This document shows positions 17,843 through 27,222 of a stretch of 62,857 bases of DNA, piece by piece; positions within the stretch are counted from its first letter, which is position 1; the number at the start of each line of letters is the position of its first letter. The notes under the pieces were generated by a model. That model saw only the letters and a program-made list of their open reading frames with translations, searched no databases and was not told the origin of the DNA. The position numbers were made by a program, and so were the translations under genes. The stretch is from Candidatus Omnitrophota bacterium (GTDB lineage Bacteria; Omnitrophota; Omnitrophia; Omnitrophales; JACROU01): assembly GCA_016214265.1 (NCBI GenBank), contig JACROU010000044.1, positions 32,462 through 95,318 of the forward strand, read 5' to 3'.

Positions 17843-18045
17843 ACAGGATCATAGCCTCCGGGAAAAAGGGGATTGCAGCGAAGCAATCGAAAGAATGATC
17901 GAAGCGTTCCGCGCGCCACGCCTTTTTTCTCGATGGCTTCGGCTGCGTAATGCGAACATGATGGCGCGAAACGGCAATGCGCTCCCAGAATGGGAGAAAT
18001 CAACAGTTGATAAGCACGAATAAAAATAAGAGCGATTTTTTTCAC
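17839..18045 (-). CDS. yidD: Membrane protein insertion efficiency factor YidD
   Basis: A 68-residue protein with the complete YidD signature: AYQLLISPILGAHCRFAPSC, SHYAAEAI and RCNPLFPGGYDPV. It is a small membrane-associated helper of YidC. It overlaps rnpA (4 nt) and yidC (4 nt), the usual packed order. Confidence 0.96.
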   Translation of the reverse strand: MKKIALIFIRAYQLLISPILGAHCRFAPSCSHYAAEAIEKKGVARGTLRSFFRLLRCNPLFPGGYDPV

Positions 18046-18401
18046 AGAATTAAATCCGCTTTCTCAAGGAGAGCGATCAACTCGCTTTGTATCACGCGAA
18101 ACCCCGTTTTCTCAGGGACGCTCGTGATTTGAGCGACAAGATCCACGTCCGGTTTAACGCGCGGTTTCTCGAGACGGAACGCCTCGCGAATCCAGCGCTT
18201 CATCTTATTGCGGTCATGCGCGCGCTTAAAAACACGTTTCGGAACAATAATGCCGAGCCGAGCGGGATGAGAAGCTGGAGGTTGTTCTTGAAAGGATAGG
18301 CTCAGAAAACGACTTCTGATCTTTTTACCGCTTCGTAAAACCCGAACAAATTCCCCGGATTTCTTCAGTCGTTCCTTCCGGCTGAATCCGAACTTCTTCA
18401 C
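18042..18401 (-). CDS. rnpA: Ribonuclease P protein component
   Basis: A 119-residue basic protein that binds the RNase P RNA for tRNA 5' maturation. The N-terminal KKSGEFVRVLRSGKK and the RNA-binding block FKRAHDRNKMKRWIREAFR are diagnostic. It begins with GTG at 18401, seven bases after the rpmH stop. The start region contains a CACGTGAAA string resembling half a parS site, judged fortuitous. Confidence 0.95.
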   Translation of the reverse strand: MKKFGFSRKERLKKSGEFVRVLRSGKKIRSRFLSLSFQEQPPASHPARLGIIVPKRVFKRAHDRNKMKRWIREAFRLEKPRVKPDVDLVAQITSVPEKTGFRVIQSELIALLEKADLIL

Positions 18402-18408
18402 GTGAAAT

Positions 18409-18561
18409 TTATTTGCCCGAGACGTGTGCGATAAGACGCTTGCGGCCTTTTTGCCTGCGACGCTTCAGAACTTTTTGTCCGCCGCGTTTGCGCATTCTTT
18501 TCAAGAAACCGTGCTTTTTGCGGCGTTTTCTTCTGGATGGTTGCCAAGTACGTTTACTCAT
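18409..18561 (-). CDS. rpmH: 50S ribosomal protein L34
   Basis: A 50-residue highly basic protein starting [20 protein letters not shown] and containing RMRKRGG and the [12 protein letters not shown] block of bL34. It is at the head of the rpmH-rnpA-yidD-yidC-mnmG-parA-parB run. dnaA, often divergent from rpmH, is not here; a desaturase gene follows instead. Confidence 0.97.
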   Translation of the reverse strand: MSKRTWQPSRRKRRKKHGFLKRMRKRGGQKVLKRRRQKGRKRLIAHVSGK

Positions 18562-18602
18562 AGTGGGCGCATTATAACAAAGGGCAGGAAAATTTCCATA
18601 AA

Positions 18603-19433
18603 TTATGCTTTATTGAATTGACTGGGAATGCGAATGTCTTTGGTGAGCCCGACCAGTGAGAGCAGTTTTATCGTCATGTAAGTCGCATCGAATTCCCACC
18701 AGCGAAGCCCATGTCTTGCCGAAGCTTGAAAGGCGTGATGGTTGTTGTGCCAGCCCTCGCCGAAACCGAGGATGGCGACCCACCAAAGATTTCTGGAATT
18801 GTCCCCTGAGTCATAATTTTGATAGCCCCAGCGATGTGTTGCCGAATTGACCAGCCAAGTCATGTGAAAAACAGCAACTGTTCTCAGGAAAAAGCCCCAG
18901 ACTAAAAATGGCAGTCCGCCCCACAGAAACAAGATTCCGGCAAGCAAAAAAGGGGCGACCCAGTGATATTTTTCGATGAAACGGTGAATAGGATCCCGGT
19001 CAAGCTCAGGCGCATATCGCGCCAGAAATTCACGATTGGAAAATTTCGGCGAATATTCGAAAAACCAAAGCATGTGGGACCACCAAAAACCTTTGTAAGA
19101 ATTGTGGGGGTCGTCTTCGGTATCTGACATCAGATGATGGTACCGGTGAGTGCCGACCCAGCTCAGGGGGCTACCCTGAAAAGAAAGGGTTCCGATGACG
19201 GTCAAGGCATACTCAAACCACTTCGGACATTTAAAACTTTTGTGAGCTAAAAGACGATGGTAGGAAAAGCAAATGCCCAAACCGCCTGTTATCCAGAAGA
19301 GGGTTAGAAAAACCCAAAACGCCGGACGTGTAAACGTAAATGGTGCCAATAGTGCGCCGGCATGTAAAATGGCAATTCCAACTACGGTTCCCCAATTAAC
19401 TTTTTTCTCAGTTTCTATCGCTAACGTAGACAA
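18603..19433 (-). CDS. Membrane fatty-acid (acyl) delta-9-type desaturase
   Basis: A 276-residue integral-membrane desaturase with the three histidine boxes that bind the di-iron site: HRLLAH, HRYHH and HNNHH (in [11 protein letters not shown]). Four or so hydrophobic segments surround them. It should introduce a double bond into acyl chains of membrane lipid precursors using O2 and an electron donor. An O2-requiring enzyme hints at at least occasional oxygen exposure. It stands alone, divergent from the small exported protein at 19580. Confidence 0.92.
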   Translation of the reverse strand: MSTLAIETEKKVNWGTVVGIAILHAGALLAPFTFTRPAFWVFLTLFWITGGLGICFSYHRLLAHKSFKCPKWFEYALTVIGTLSFQGSPLSWVGTHRYHHLMSDTEDDPHNSYKGFWWSHMLWFFEYSPKFSNREFLARYAPELDRDPIHRFIEKYHWVAPFLLAGILFLWGGLPFLVWGFFLRTVAVFHMTWLVNSATHRWGYQNYDSGDNSRNLWWVAILGFGEGWHNNHHAFQASARHGLRWWEFDATYMTIKLLSLVGLTKDIRIPSQFNKA

Positions 19434-19579
19434 TCACTTGCTCCTTCAATCAACGACAACGCAAATTCCAGAGTCTGAAACGGTGAATTCTGTTTGGGGG
19501 TTTTGTCACTGCCCCCCGTTTAATGGATGATGGCATTACGCAGGTTAAATTTCAACAGGATTTAAGAAAGGACAAAACC

Positions 19580-19840
19580 ATGAAATCACAAATGAAGTTA
19601 GGGATTATCACTTTATTGGCGTTATTGTTACCCGTAGGCGCAGTTTCTTTTGCCGCAGAGACCGTTGCTGTTGGCAACAAGACGTGCCCCATAAGCGGGG
19701 AGCAAATCAAAAAACCTTATGAGGTCGAATATAATGGCAAGTCCGTTTCGCTTTGTTGTAAGATGTGCTTGAAAGATTTCAACAAAGATCCCGAAGCGGC
19801 CATTGAAAAGGCATCCAAAGATACAGGAAATGAAAATTGA
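19580..19840 (+). CDS. Exported YHS/TRASH-like metal-binding protein
   Basis: An 86-residue protein with a signal peptide (MKSQMKLGIITLLALLLPVG ending near FAA) and one small domain holding CPISG and LCCKMCLKDFNKDP. This Cys pattern resembles YHS/TRASH metal-binding modules of periplasmic copper or heavy-metal proteins. ATG 19580 follows AGAAAGGA. It overlaps the next gene by 11 nt. The ligand metal is not determined. Confidence 0.78.
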   Translation: MKSQMKLGIITLLALLLPVGAVSFAAETVAVGNKTCPISGEQIKKPYEVEYNGKSVSLCCKMCLKDFNKDPEAAIEKASKDTGNEN

Positions 19841-20231
19841 TTTTTTGTTTCATCCCATTCTGATTCACTTCCCAATCGCATTCTATTTTTTAGAGCTCTT
19901 TTTGCTCGCGATTTGGGGAGTGAAAAAGGATGCGGCTCAGCTTGCTTTTGCCCGGTTCGCCTTCCGTATCGGGTACGTTTTCATGATCCCAACCATGATT
20001 GCCGGATTGATTGATGCGGGCGGGCTTCCCAAGCAAGTTTGGGAACACGCTTCTTTTGCGGCCGGTGTTTTCATTGTTTATACAGGGCGATTTTTTTACT
20101 GGCAAATGGCCCGGCCAGAGCAAAAATATTATAAATTCTGGCTTATTGCCAGCGCGTTTGCCGGCTACATCCTGGTGATTCTGACAGGGTTTGAGGGTGG
20201 AGAGTTGGTTTATGACGCCCCCGAGAAATAA
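19830..20231 (+). CDS. DUF2231-like four-helix membrane protein
   Basis: A 133-residue polytopic membrane protein beginning MKIDFLFHPILIHFPIAFYF, the HPxxxHFPIA motif of DUF2231 proteins, with about four hydrophobic segments (FMIPTMIAGLIDAGG, FAAGVFIVYTGRFFYW, FWLIASAFAGYILVILTGFE). It starts inside the 3' end of the YHS-like gene, so both are probably translated from one mRNA. Its role is unknown; DUF2231 proteins often sit near metal or redox genes. Confidence 0.75.
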   Translation: MKIDFLFHPILIHFPIAFYFLELFLLAIWGVKKDAAQLAFARFAFRIGYVFMIPTMIAGLIDAGGLPKQVWEHASFAAGVFIVYTGRFFYWQMARPEQKYYKFWLIASAFAGYILVILTGFEGGELVYDAPEK

Positions 20232-20558
20232 AATATGTGTTAGACTAGAAATGAAGTGAGAAGAACATCGAGACTACGGCCTCTTGAACACAATGGGCTG
20301 TAATGAGGTATCAAAAGCCTCGAAAATTCAGATGTGCTTGGTTGGTTTAACAAGGCAGCGTGGATTAACCAATAGCCGATAGGCGCTAATAGCTTGCTCG
20401 TTTGCGTGACATGAAGTTCGTGGAAGTAAGAGACATGTCGCATGATCGCCAAACGATCCAAGAGGTTAAACGAATCCCGCAGAGTGAGCCCGGAGCGAAA
20501 AAACCAAGCGAAACAATCTCAATTTTCGAGGCTTTTCTTTTTAAGCACCAAGCCCCGT
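20232..20558. other. Gene-free spacer with a 16-bp long-range perfect stem
   Basis: A 327-bp spacer between convergent genes with no convincing ORF. AAAAGCCTCGAAAATT (20313-20328) and its exact reverse complement (20521-20536) could close a 224-nt structure. Inside are further hairpins: GATCG-CCAAA-CGATC (about 20440-20455), GACATG...CATGTC (about 20410-20437) and TAGCCGATAGGCGCTA. The right arm is followed by a T-rich run, as at an intrinsic terminator on the plus strand. It could be a structured non-coding RNA or a decayed mobile element; no known RNA family is recognised. Confidence 0.5.
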
Positions 20559-20975
20559 TTAAACTTCCGAAATATTTCCCGATTGATCAACGGCAAAAGA
20601 GCGTTTCCCCGTGATGTTGGCTTGTTGAGGTGCAGCGGTAATGGTGTAGGTATTCGCAGATATGTTTGAAAGGGTATAGGTGTACCCTTTTCGGACTCCT
20701 CCGGCTAAAACAGAATCCACATAATCTGGGGTTAGTACCGCAAGGCTTGGGGGATAGACGCCGTTATTAAACCCCCGGTATTTTTCCATGGCCGTCCGGA
20801 ATGTATCAAGTCCTTTTTGAGCGGCAGATTCGTTGGCGGAAATAAGGGCGGCGAGAAACAGAATCATTGAAAGCGCTGCTAACAATGCCACAATCGACGC
20901 TACAATCACAATTTCAATCAGAGTAAAGCCGCCGCGTTTTTTTGGGGAGGCGTTAAAAGCAGAGAGGATTTTCAT
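20559..20975 (-). CDS. Type IV pilin/pseudopilin-like protein
   Basis: A 138-residue protein with a prepilin leader cut site (KKRGG/FTLIEIVIVASIVALL, Glu at +5) and a ~22-residue hydrophobic helix. The C-terminal globular part (EKYRGFNNGVYPPSLAVL, YTYTLSNISANTYTITA) resembles type II secretion or minor pilin subunits. No assembly ATPase or secretin is nearby, so it probably serves a machine encoded elsewhere. Confidence 0.85.
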   Translation of the reverse strand: MKILSAFNASPKKRGGFTLIEIVIVASIVALLAALSMILFLAALISANESAAQKGLDTFRTAMEKYRGFNNGVYPPSLAVLTPDYVDSVLAGGVRKGYTYTLSNISANTYTITAAPQQANITGKRSFAVDQSGNISEV

Positions 20976-21007
20976 AACTACGGTTATCGTCGTAAGTTGT
21001 GAAAACT

Positions 21008-22960
21008 TTACGAGCGAAGCTGCTTTTCGGCGTCGACGACGTCGCGATTGATTTGATGCACGGCTTTTGCGGCGGTTATTTTGAGGCGTTCAGTGACGGC
21101 GGGGGCGTGAATTAACTGCCGAAGCAATTGAATGATCATGCGGAAGTGGCGCACCAGCTCGCCTTCGTCCACCGTAGCCACGCGCATCAACTTGTCGAAA
21201 CTCGTGCCGCGGCACCAGCTTTCGACGGACTCGGCCAAATGGAAATGCGCAGCTTTGGTGTAGGGCGTGATCCGGTATTTTGATTCGCGACGGTAAATGT
21301 GTCTCAAATAAGTTTCCGCTGTGCGTTCGAGCGTGCGAAACCGTTTAGGAATGTGCGCGCGTTCATCGCCTTTTCGCGGTTCATAAACCAGCGCCGCCAA
21401 AATCACGGAGAGCTCGACCGGATTTAATTCCTCCAAAAACCGTTCGCCTTCCATTTCAGCCAGCATGAGCTCATAGCCGTATAGCCGCGAGGCGAATTTG
21501 CCTTTTTCGGTGAGTTTGCCCCCTTCCAAATAATCCATTTCCCGGAGCAAAGAAATTTTTGAGCGCATTAAATCTGACGCCGCGCCGCGCTTTTTTATCG
21601 ACGACTGATAATAATGAAGCGACTTCGGATAAATCTCGAGCAGTTTTTCGCCGAACAACTCGTACAAATTAAGTACCGTTGCGTAGCCGGTATTGAACTG
21701 ACTCTGCACCGATTCATTTTTCGAGAAAATAATCCGCTCGACTTCATGGTGATCGATGTCATGTGGATTGATGCGTGTGTAGACAAATCCTTCTACATCC
21801 ATCCCGCGCCGGCCCGCGCGTCCGGCCATCTGATAAAAATCCCGCGTGCGCAAATTGCCGAAATGAGTTCCATAAAATTTCCGGAGTTCGTCAAACACGA
21901 CGGTGCGGGCGGGCATGTTGATGCCGAGGGCGAAGGTTTCGGTGGTAAAAATCAATTTGATGAGACGGCTGGTGAACAACTGCTCGATCACTTCTTTTAG
22001 TGTTGGCAGCATGCCCGCGTGGTGAAACGCGACGCCGCGCTCGATGAGCGGTGCCATGAACAGGGCAGAGCGCTCGGCGATAAGGCCAAAACGTTCCAAA
22101 AGGTCACGGAACTTGGTCATGATTTTTTCATGTTCTTCGGGCGAGAGAAAATTAAATTCCGAAGTCTCCAGGGCGAGTGATTCTGTGCGCCGACGGCCGA
22201 ACGTGAAATAAATGCAAGGCAGGCGGTCGCGTGTGGTGAGATCTTTGATCAGCGTATCCAGCCGGTTGGGATGTGCCTTGGGCGGGGCGTACTTCATGCG
22301 GCGGCGTTCGCGAAACGACACGCGCCAGTCCGCGCGATTTTCGTAGCCGAATTTTTTGAGCGCTGCCATGTCCTCATAAAATTTCCCCTGACACTGAAAA
22401 ATGTGATGGAGGTGAACGGGCCGATGCGCCTCCACAACGACGGTGACAGGCCGTTCATGCGTCTCGCGAATCCACGAGGCGATTTCCTCAACGTTGGGAA
22501 TGGTGGCGGAAAGGCAAAGAAAATTAATTTCTTTCGGCGTGAACATAATTGCCTCTTCCCACACCGTGCCGCGCTCGGCGTCGTCCAGATAATGAATCTC
22601 GTCAAAGATGACCCACGAAATATTCCGGAGCCGCTCGGGATTTTCGAACAACGTGTTTCGATAAATTTCCGTGGTCATGATCAGAAGCGGCGCTTGCGGA
22701 TTAATCGAAACGTCTCCGGTCAAAATGCCCACATTTTCGCCGTAGCGGGCGGTGAAATCGCGGTATTTCTGATTGCTGAGCGCCTTGATGGGCGAGGTGT
22801 AAATCACGCCCTCGCCGCGTGAAATGGCGATATCGATGGCATATTCGGCAATCGCGGTTTTGCCCGCGCCCGTGGGCGCCGAGACGAAAACCGACTCCTC
22901 GCGCTGGATGACCTCGATGGCCTGCTGTTGGAATGGATCGTAAGTGAAGGAATTACTCAT
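21008..22960 (-). CDS. Ski2/Mtr4-like superfamily 2 RNA helicase
   Basis: A 650-residue helicase: Walker A APTGAGKTA near residue 30, SPIKALSNQKYRDF, motif II IFDEIHYLDD, SAT-containing LCLSATIPNVEEIASW, then FTTETFALGINMPARTVVF and QMAGRAGRRGMD of the second RecA lobe, and a helical C-terminus. Bacterial Ski2-like proteins are linked to RNA processing. The start is ATG 22960 (MSNSFTYD); the longer frame adds 12 unlikely residues. It is divergent from the DUF6178-like gene, 76 bp apart. Confidence 0.9.
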   Translation of the reverse strand: MSNSFTYDPFQQQAIEVIQREESVFVSAPTGAGKTAIAEYAIDIAISRGEGVIYTSPIKALSNQKYRDFTARYGENVGILTGDVSINPQAPLLIMTTEIYRNTLFENPERLRNISWVIFDEIHYLDDAERGTVWEEAIMFTPKEINFLCLSATIPNVEEIASWIRETHERPVTVVVEAHRPVHLHHIFQCQGKFYEDMAALKKFGYENRADWRVSFRERRRMKYAPPKAHPNRLDTLIKDLTTRDRLPCIYFTFGRRRTESLALETSEFNFLSPEEHEKIMTKFRDLLERFGLIAERSALFMAPLIERGVAFHHAGMLPTLKEVIEQLFTSRLIKLIFTTETFALGINMPARTVVFDELRKFYGTHFGNLRTRDFYQMAGRAGRRGMDVEGFVYTRINPHDIDHHEVERIIFSKNESVQSQFNTGYATVLNLYELFGEKLLEIYPKSLHYYQSSIKKRGAASDLMRSKISLLREMDYLEGGKLTEKGKFASRLYGYELMLAEMEGERFLEELNPVELSVILAALVYEPRKGDERAHIPKRFRTLERTAETYLRHIYRRESKYRITPYTKAAHFHLAESVESWCRGTSFDKLMRVATVDEGELVRHFRMIIQLLRQLIHAPAVTERLKITAAKAVHQINRDVVDAEKQLRS

Positions 22961-23036
22961 ACTTGTAGTGTAGCCGATTTCGCGTTTTGACTCCACCTCT
23001 TGCTTCGATTAGAATCCAGGTAGAGGGTGACCTGTC

Positions 23037-24692
23037 ATGGCCCAAAAAAACCAATCCGAGTTTGATGATTTAAGTTTCGACAAGCAGAAGGAACTTTTTT
23101 TCAAAAGTTCCTACGCCGACCGCGGCGATCTTCTGCTTCGCAGCCAGGATCCCACACAACTCGCCAATGCCATGTCCTCGGAAGAAATGTATTTGGTCAC
23201 GCGCGACATGGATATGGACATGCGCAGCGAAGTGTTGAAATTCGCGAACCTACCGCAACTTTTTTTTATGTCGGATCTCGATTGCTGGAAAAAAGACCGC
23301 ATCGACAAAAAAGGATTTCTAGATTGGCTGAAATGTCTGGAGCAGGCCGATCTGGAACGGCTGGCGGTCTGGCTCGAAAAAATGGATTACGAAATGATTG
23401 TCGCCGGCTTCAAGCAGGTGATCGAAGTGCTGAAGCCCGAGTGGGAATACGCGGCCGACGAGCTGTTGGGGGATAAACCCTATTTTACGCTCGACGGACT
23501 TTATTATATTTCGACGACCGAAGATAATTTTGAAACCATCAAGCTGGCCATCGAGGTGTTGTATCAGAATGCGCGTTCGGAATACGTCAATATTATGGAA
23601 GGCCTGCTGTCCGAGATGGAATATGAAATGGAAGAAGATGCCTACCGCCGCCGGCAGATCCGTTTAAGCGATCGGGGATTTCCCGAGCTTGATTCGGCGC
23701 TTCAGATTTATCGCAAACTAAACCACGAGGAATTTGAAAAACTGTCAAAGAAAAAAAATTCCACCACGGAAAAAGAATTTTCCAAAGACTTGCCGCAATA
23801 TCCGGTGCTGGCCTCGGCCGAGCGTTTATTTTTGGATGATGTGCTTCTGACCCTCTCGAAAGAGTCGGTCGAAATGCTTCATTCGATTCAGGAAGAATTG
23901 ATTTGGCTGTCGAACAAAGTGTTGGCGTCGGAAGGCATTAATCTGGCGTCGGAGGAAAAAGTGCGCCACGCCATCGAGCGCGTGCGGTGTTTCGTGAGCA
24001 TCGGTCTTGAGGCGGAAAGCAATTTGGAAGTCGCGCGGGCGCAAGTTTTGGTGAAAGAATATTGGCTCGAATTTTTGTTCCGCCGCGGATTTACACAGCT
24101 TATCGAGCTCCGCAATCAATTGGAAGAAATTATCCGGAAACATTGGGGTAAAAGCGAGCGGCAATGCCTCGATTTTCTGGGTGAACCGTACGAGGCGGTT
24201 TGCCGCGGCATTCTGAAGCAGGTGCCTGAAATCGCGGACAAAGAGTTCAAAACCCTCGACGAAATAAAGGATATGGAAAAATTGCTCGGCGTTTTGGACC
24301 GGTTTTTTGTCGTGATGTCGCATCAGAACAAAACTATTTTTCACGTGCTGGCGGTGGAAGCCGACCGCCAGGAGGAATCCACCACGCTCACTCAGCTGGT
24401 TGGTACGCTGCTGGCTCAATTTGTGCTGACCGGAAAATCGGCTTACCGGCCGGTCAGTAAAAAAGAGCTCGCGAAATTTTTCGAGATGGGTTTTGAGACG
24501 GCCGAAAAAAAGTATCATCTTCGCCGCGATCTTATCGTAAACTTTCTTGGCGGACTGATGAACGGCCGTAAAGATGCCGATTTGGAGGCCTTTCTGTATC
24601 AAGTGCTCGCGCGAATCGAGGAAGACTTTAGCGGACTATCCGGTAAAAAAGCGATCGACCCCCGCTACATCAACACGGTGAGGATTCAGTAA
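23037..24692 (+). CDS. DUF6178-like protein of unknown function
   Basis: A 551-residue acidic, mostly helical cytoplasmic protein with no signal peptide or membrane segment. Phrases such as MYLVTRDMDMDMRSEVLKF, FFMSDLDCWKKDRI and WEYAADELLG resemble the uncharacterised DUF6178 family. Its last four bases overlap the start of the thioredoxin/NHL gene, so the two are translated together, which is a clue to a shared process. Confidence 0.7.
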   Translation: MAQKNQSEFDDLSFDKQKELFFKSSYADRGDLLLRSQDPTQLANAMSSEEMYLVTRDMDMDMRSEVLKFANLPQLFFMSDLDCWKKDRIDKKGFLDWLKCLEQADLERLAVWLEKMDYEMIVAGFKQVIEVLKPEWEYAADELLGDKPYFTLDGLYYISTTEDNFETIKLAIEVLYQNARSEYVNIMEGLLSEMEYEMEEDAYRRRQIRLSDRGFPELDSALQIYRKLNHEEFEKLSKKKNSTTEKEFSKDLPQYPVLASAERLFLDDVLLTLSKESVEMLHSIQEELIWLSNKVLASEGINLASEEKVRHAIERVRCFVSIGLEAESNLEVARAQVLVKEYWLEFLFRRGFTQLIELRNQLEEIIRKHWGKSERQCLDFLGEPYEAVCRGILKQVPEIADKEFKTLDEIKDMEKLLGVLDRFFVVMSHQNKTIFHVLAVEADRQEESTTLTQLVGTLLAQFVLTGKSAYRPVSKKELAKFFEMGFETAEKKYHLRRDLIVNFLGGLMNGRKDADLEAFLYQVLARIEEDFSGLSGKKAIDPRYINTVRIQ

Positions 24693-26695
24693 TGCGAAAA
24701 TTCAGGAACGTTTTTTTGTTGCTGCTTTGTGTTCCGGTCGGCTTGTTTTTGTTTTCGGCGGCAAAACCAAAAATTGAGGAAGAACCCATGGGCCAAATTC
24801 ACGATGTGATTGAGCGAAATATCAAGCTGGGCGTTCATGCCCCGCAATTTCCGTACGGGCTGGACTGGTTCAATGTGAATCAATCGCTCGCGATCGAAGA
24901 CCTGAGAGGGAAAGTCGTGCTGCTCGATTTCTGGACATTCTGCTGCATCAACTGCATGCACATCATCCCGGATTTGAAAAAGCTGGAAGCAAAATATCCG
25001 AACGAATTGGTGGTGGTGGGTGTCCACTCCGCCAAATTTGATAACGAAAAAGCTTCTGAAAATATCCGGAAAAGCATTTTGCGCTACGAGCTTAAGCACC
25101 CGGTAGTGAACGATCATGACATGGTCCTGTGGCGCCAGTATGCCGTGAGCTCTTGGCCGACATTGGCGCTCGTGGACACCGAAGGCCGCGTTGTGCTGCA
25201 GGTGTCGGGTGAGGGAAATTATGAGGTGCTGGATCAAGCTATTGCCGAATTGATACGTCTTGGCAAACGCGACAGTACGCTTAAATCCGGACCGTTCGCG
25301 CTGAAGTTGGAGCAGGATGGGATGGAATCCAGCCCGCTGCGCTTTCCGGGGAAGATTCGCGCTTACGCGGATCGGCTGGTGATTGCTGACTCGAACCACA
25401 ATCAGATTTTAGTGACTGATTTAAATGGAAATATTTTGGAAACGATCGGAAGTGGCAGAGAGGGCAAAAAAGACGAGAAATTTTCCGAAGCCGAATTCAA
25501 TCATCCGCAAGGTGTGGCGCTTGACGGAGATTTTATTTACGTCACCGATACAGAAAATCATCTGCTCCGCCGCGCTGATTTGAAAAAGAAAACCGTGGAG
25601 ACCGTGGCCGGAACTGGTGTTCAGGCGCCGGGCCGGGTGCAGACGAAAAAGCCATTCAAAGGTTTGGACGTTCCGCTCAATTCGCCGTGGGACATCGTCA
25701 AAATCGGCGATGATTTTTATATCGCGATGGCGGGCGCGCATCAAATTTGGAAATTTTATCCCCAAAAAGGAACCGTTGAGCCGTACGCCGGAAATGGCGG
25801 CGAGTCGATTCTGGACGGGCCGCTTTCTTTTTCGGCGTTTTCCCAGCCAAGCGGACTGGCAACTGATGGCAAGGCGGTGCTTTACGTGGCCGACAGTGAA
25901 GTGAGCGCCGCGCGTTATGTCGACGTGAACGCGGGCCGGGTACGCACGTTGGTGGGCACTGGACTTTTTAATTTCGGTGACCGCGACGGGGATTTTGATA
26001 CGGCATTATTTCAACATGGTTTGGCTATTGATGTGAGGGGCGATAAAGTTTATTTTGCCGACACCTACAATGACCGGATCAAAGAATTAGATCTCAAGAA
26101 AAAAACGGTGAAGAGTATTTTTGGTTCCGGCCAGGCCGGTTACCGGGATGGAAAGGGCGCAGACACGCAATTTTATGAGCCCGGCGGGTTGAGTGTGTTG
26201 GGGGATAAAATTTATGTGGCCGACACGAACAATCACAAAATCCGAGTTTGTGATTTAAAAACGGGAGAAGTGACCACTCTCGTTGTCAAAGCTAAAGCCA
26301 ATGCCGCTTCATCCGAGCGCATTGATGAAATAGTGCCGCTGCCGGCACAATCGGTGGCTGCGGGAAAAATCGCTGCGATTTCGGTGGCCGTGGAACTGTC
26401 AAAAGAATTTGAGTTTACGAAAGGTGCTCCGCTTCAGATTCGAGTGATATCGCCGTCGGGAGAAGAAAAATGGAAACAGGCTGTGAGCGATCCCGCCAAA
26501 AATCTTCCTGCGCGAGGCCGCATTGATGTCGGTTTAGCCGGAAAAAGCGAGATTCAGATTATTCTGGATGTTTACTATTGCGACGCCAAATCGCACGCGC
26601 TGTGTCACTTCAAAACCATCAAGCTGATCCAACCACTAGAAGTGACAGCGGCGGGTTCGGCCGAGATTCGGGTGAATTACAAAATTTCAAAATAA
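24692..26695 (+). CDS. Exported NHLRC2-like thioredoxin/NHL-propeller protein
   Basis: A 667-residue protein with a signal sequence (VFLLLLCVPVGLFLFSAA), a thioredoxin-fold domain at ~45-195 whose redox motif is C85-I-N-C88 inside FWTFCCINCMH, and an NHL beta-propeller at ~210-530 (repeats such as FNHPQGVALDGDFIYVTDTE, YVADTNNHKIRV). A C-terminal beta-rich domain follows (~545-660). The order and the CCINC motif match animal NHLRC2. Here it should act in the periplasm, perhaps as a thiol oxidoreductase with a docking propeller. It starts within the upstream gene's stop. Confidence 0.88.
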   Translation: MRKFRNVFLLLLCVPVGLFLFSAAKPKIEEEPMGQIHDVIERNIKLGVHAPQFPYGLDWFNVNQSLAIEDLRGKVVLLDFWTFCCINCMHIIPDLKKLEAKYPNELVVVGVHSAKFDNEKASENIRKSILRYELKHPVVNDHDMVLWRQYAVSSWPTLALVDTEGRVVLQVSGEGNYEVLDQAIAELIRLGKRDSTLKSGPFALKLEQDGMESSPLRFPGKIRAYADRLVIADSNHNQILVTDLNGNILETIGSGREGKKDEKFSEAEFNHPQGVALDGDFIYVTDTENHLLRRADLKKKTVETVAGTGVQAPGRVQTKKPFKGLDVPLNSPWDIVKIGDDFYIAMAGAHQIWKFYPQKGTVEPYAGNGGESILDGPLSFSAFSQPSGLATDGKAVLYVADSEVSAARYVDVNAGRVRTLVGTGLFNFGDRDGDFDTALFQHGLAIDVRGDKVYFADTYNDRIKELDLKKKTVKSIFGSGQAGYRDGKGADTQFYEPGGLSVLGDKIYVADTNNHKIRVCDLKTGEVTTLVVKAKANAASSERIDEIVPLPAQSVAAGKIAAISVAVELSKEFEFTKGAPLQIRVISPSGEEKWKQAVSDPAKNLPARGRIDVGLAGKSEIQIILDVYYCDAKSHALCHFKTIKLIQPLEVTAAGSAEIRVNYKISK

Positions 26696-26715
26696 CGAGC
26701 GAAAGGATTTTTTCG

Positions 26716-27222
26716 ATGAATCGAATTTTGTTTTTGTTAATCACGGTGCTTTTTAGTTTTTGCTTTTCGGGGTGCAGCTCATTGAATGCCAAGGCTCATG
26801 TGGCGCCTTATCCATCGGCCTCGCAGTACGCGCCGACAGACGCGAAACAGGTTTATGTTTATTACAACCAGGTCCCGTTTAGGTATGAAGTTATCGGAGA
26901 AATTGATAGTTCGGGAAATGAAGCGGCAACGTGGCCGGATTTGGAAAAACAAATGTCGAAAAAAGCGGCGCAAATTGGCGGGCAAGGGGTTCTTATCCAG
27001 TATAAAGCCGCCCCGGAGTTGACGCGCCATCATTCCGGCAAACTGGAAATCAAATCGCCGGCCGCCGGAACCACGCAAAATAATACGGCCGCAACTCAAA
27101 ACAGCGGGATCAACAATCTGCTGAATTCAAACGTAACGTTCGACCCGCCGCGCGATGAAAAAGTGTATACCAAAGAAATGCGTGGCCTGGTGATTCGCTT
27201 CAGCGAGCCTACGCGCTCTTAA
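26716..27222 (+). CDS. Lipoprotein of unknown function
   Basis: A 168-residue protein with a lipoprotein signal (ILFLLITVLFSFCFSGCSS; lipobox FSGC), an alpha/beta domain (VYVYYNQVPFRYEVIGEIDS, LEKQMSKKAAQIGGQGVLIQ) resembling small heavy-metal-type or YbjQ-like folds, a low-complexity TTQNNTAATQN linker and a C-terminal tail. The start ATG 26716 is set by the signal sequence; the longer frame overlaps the upstream gene. It converges with and overlaps the 1360-residue gene by 14 nt. Confidence 0.7.
   Translation: MNRILFLLITVLFSFCFSGCSSLNAKAHVAPYPSASQYAPTDAKQVYVYYNQVPFRYEVIGEIDSSGNEAATWPDLEKQMSKKAAQIGGQGVLIQYKAAPELTRHHSGKLEIKSPAAGTTQNNTAATQNSGINNLLNSNVTFDPPRDEKVYTKEMRGLVIRFSEPTRS

Noticed and set aside
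18393-18408. CACGTGAAA string at the rnpA start as a third parS
   Set aside because: Only about 11 of 16 positions match the parS consensus and the outer bases are wrong.
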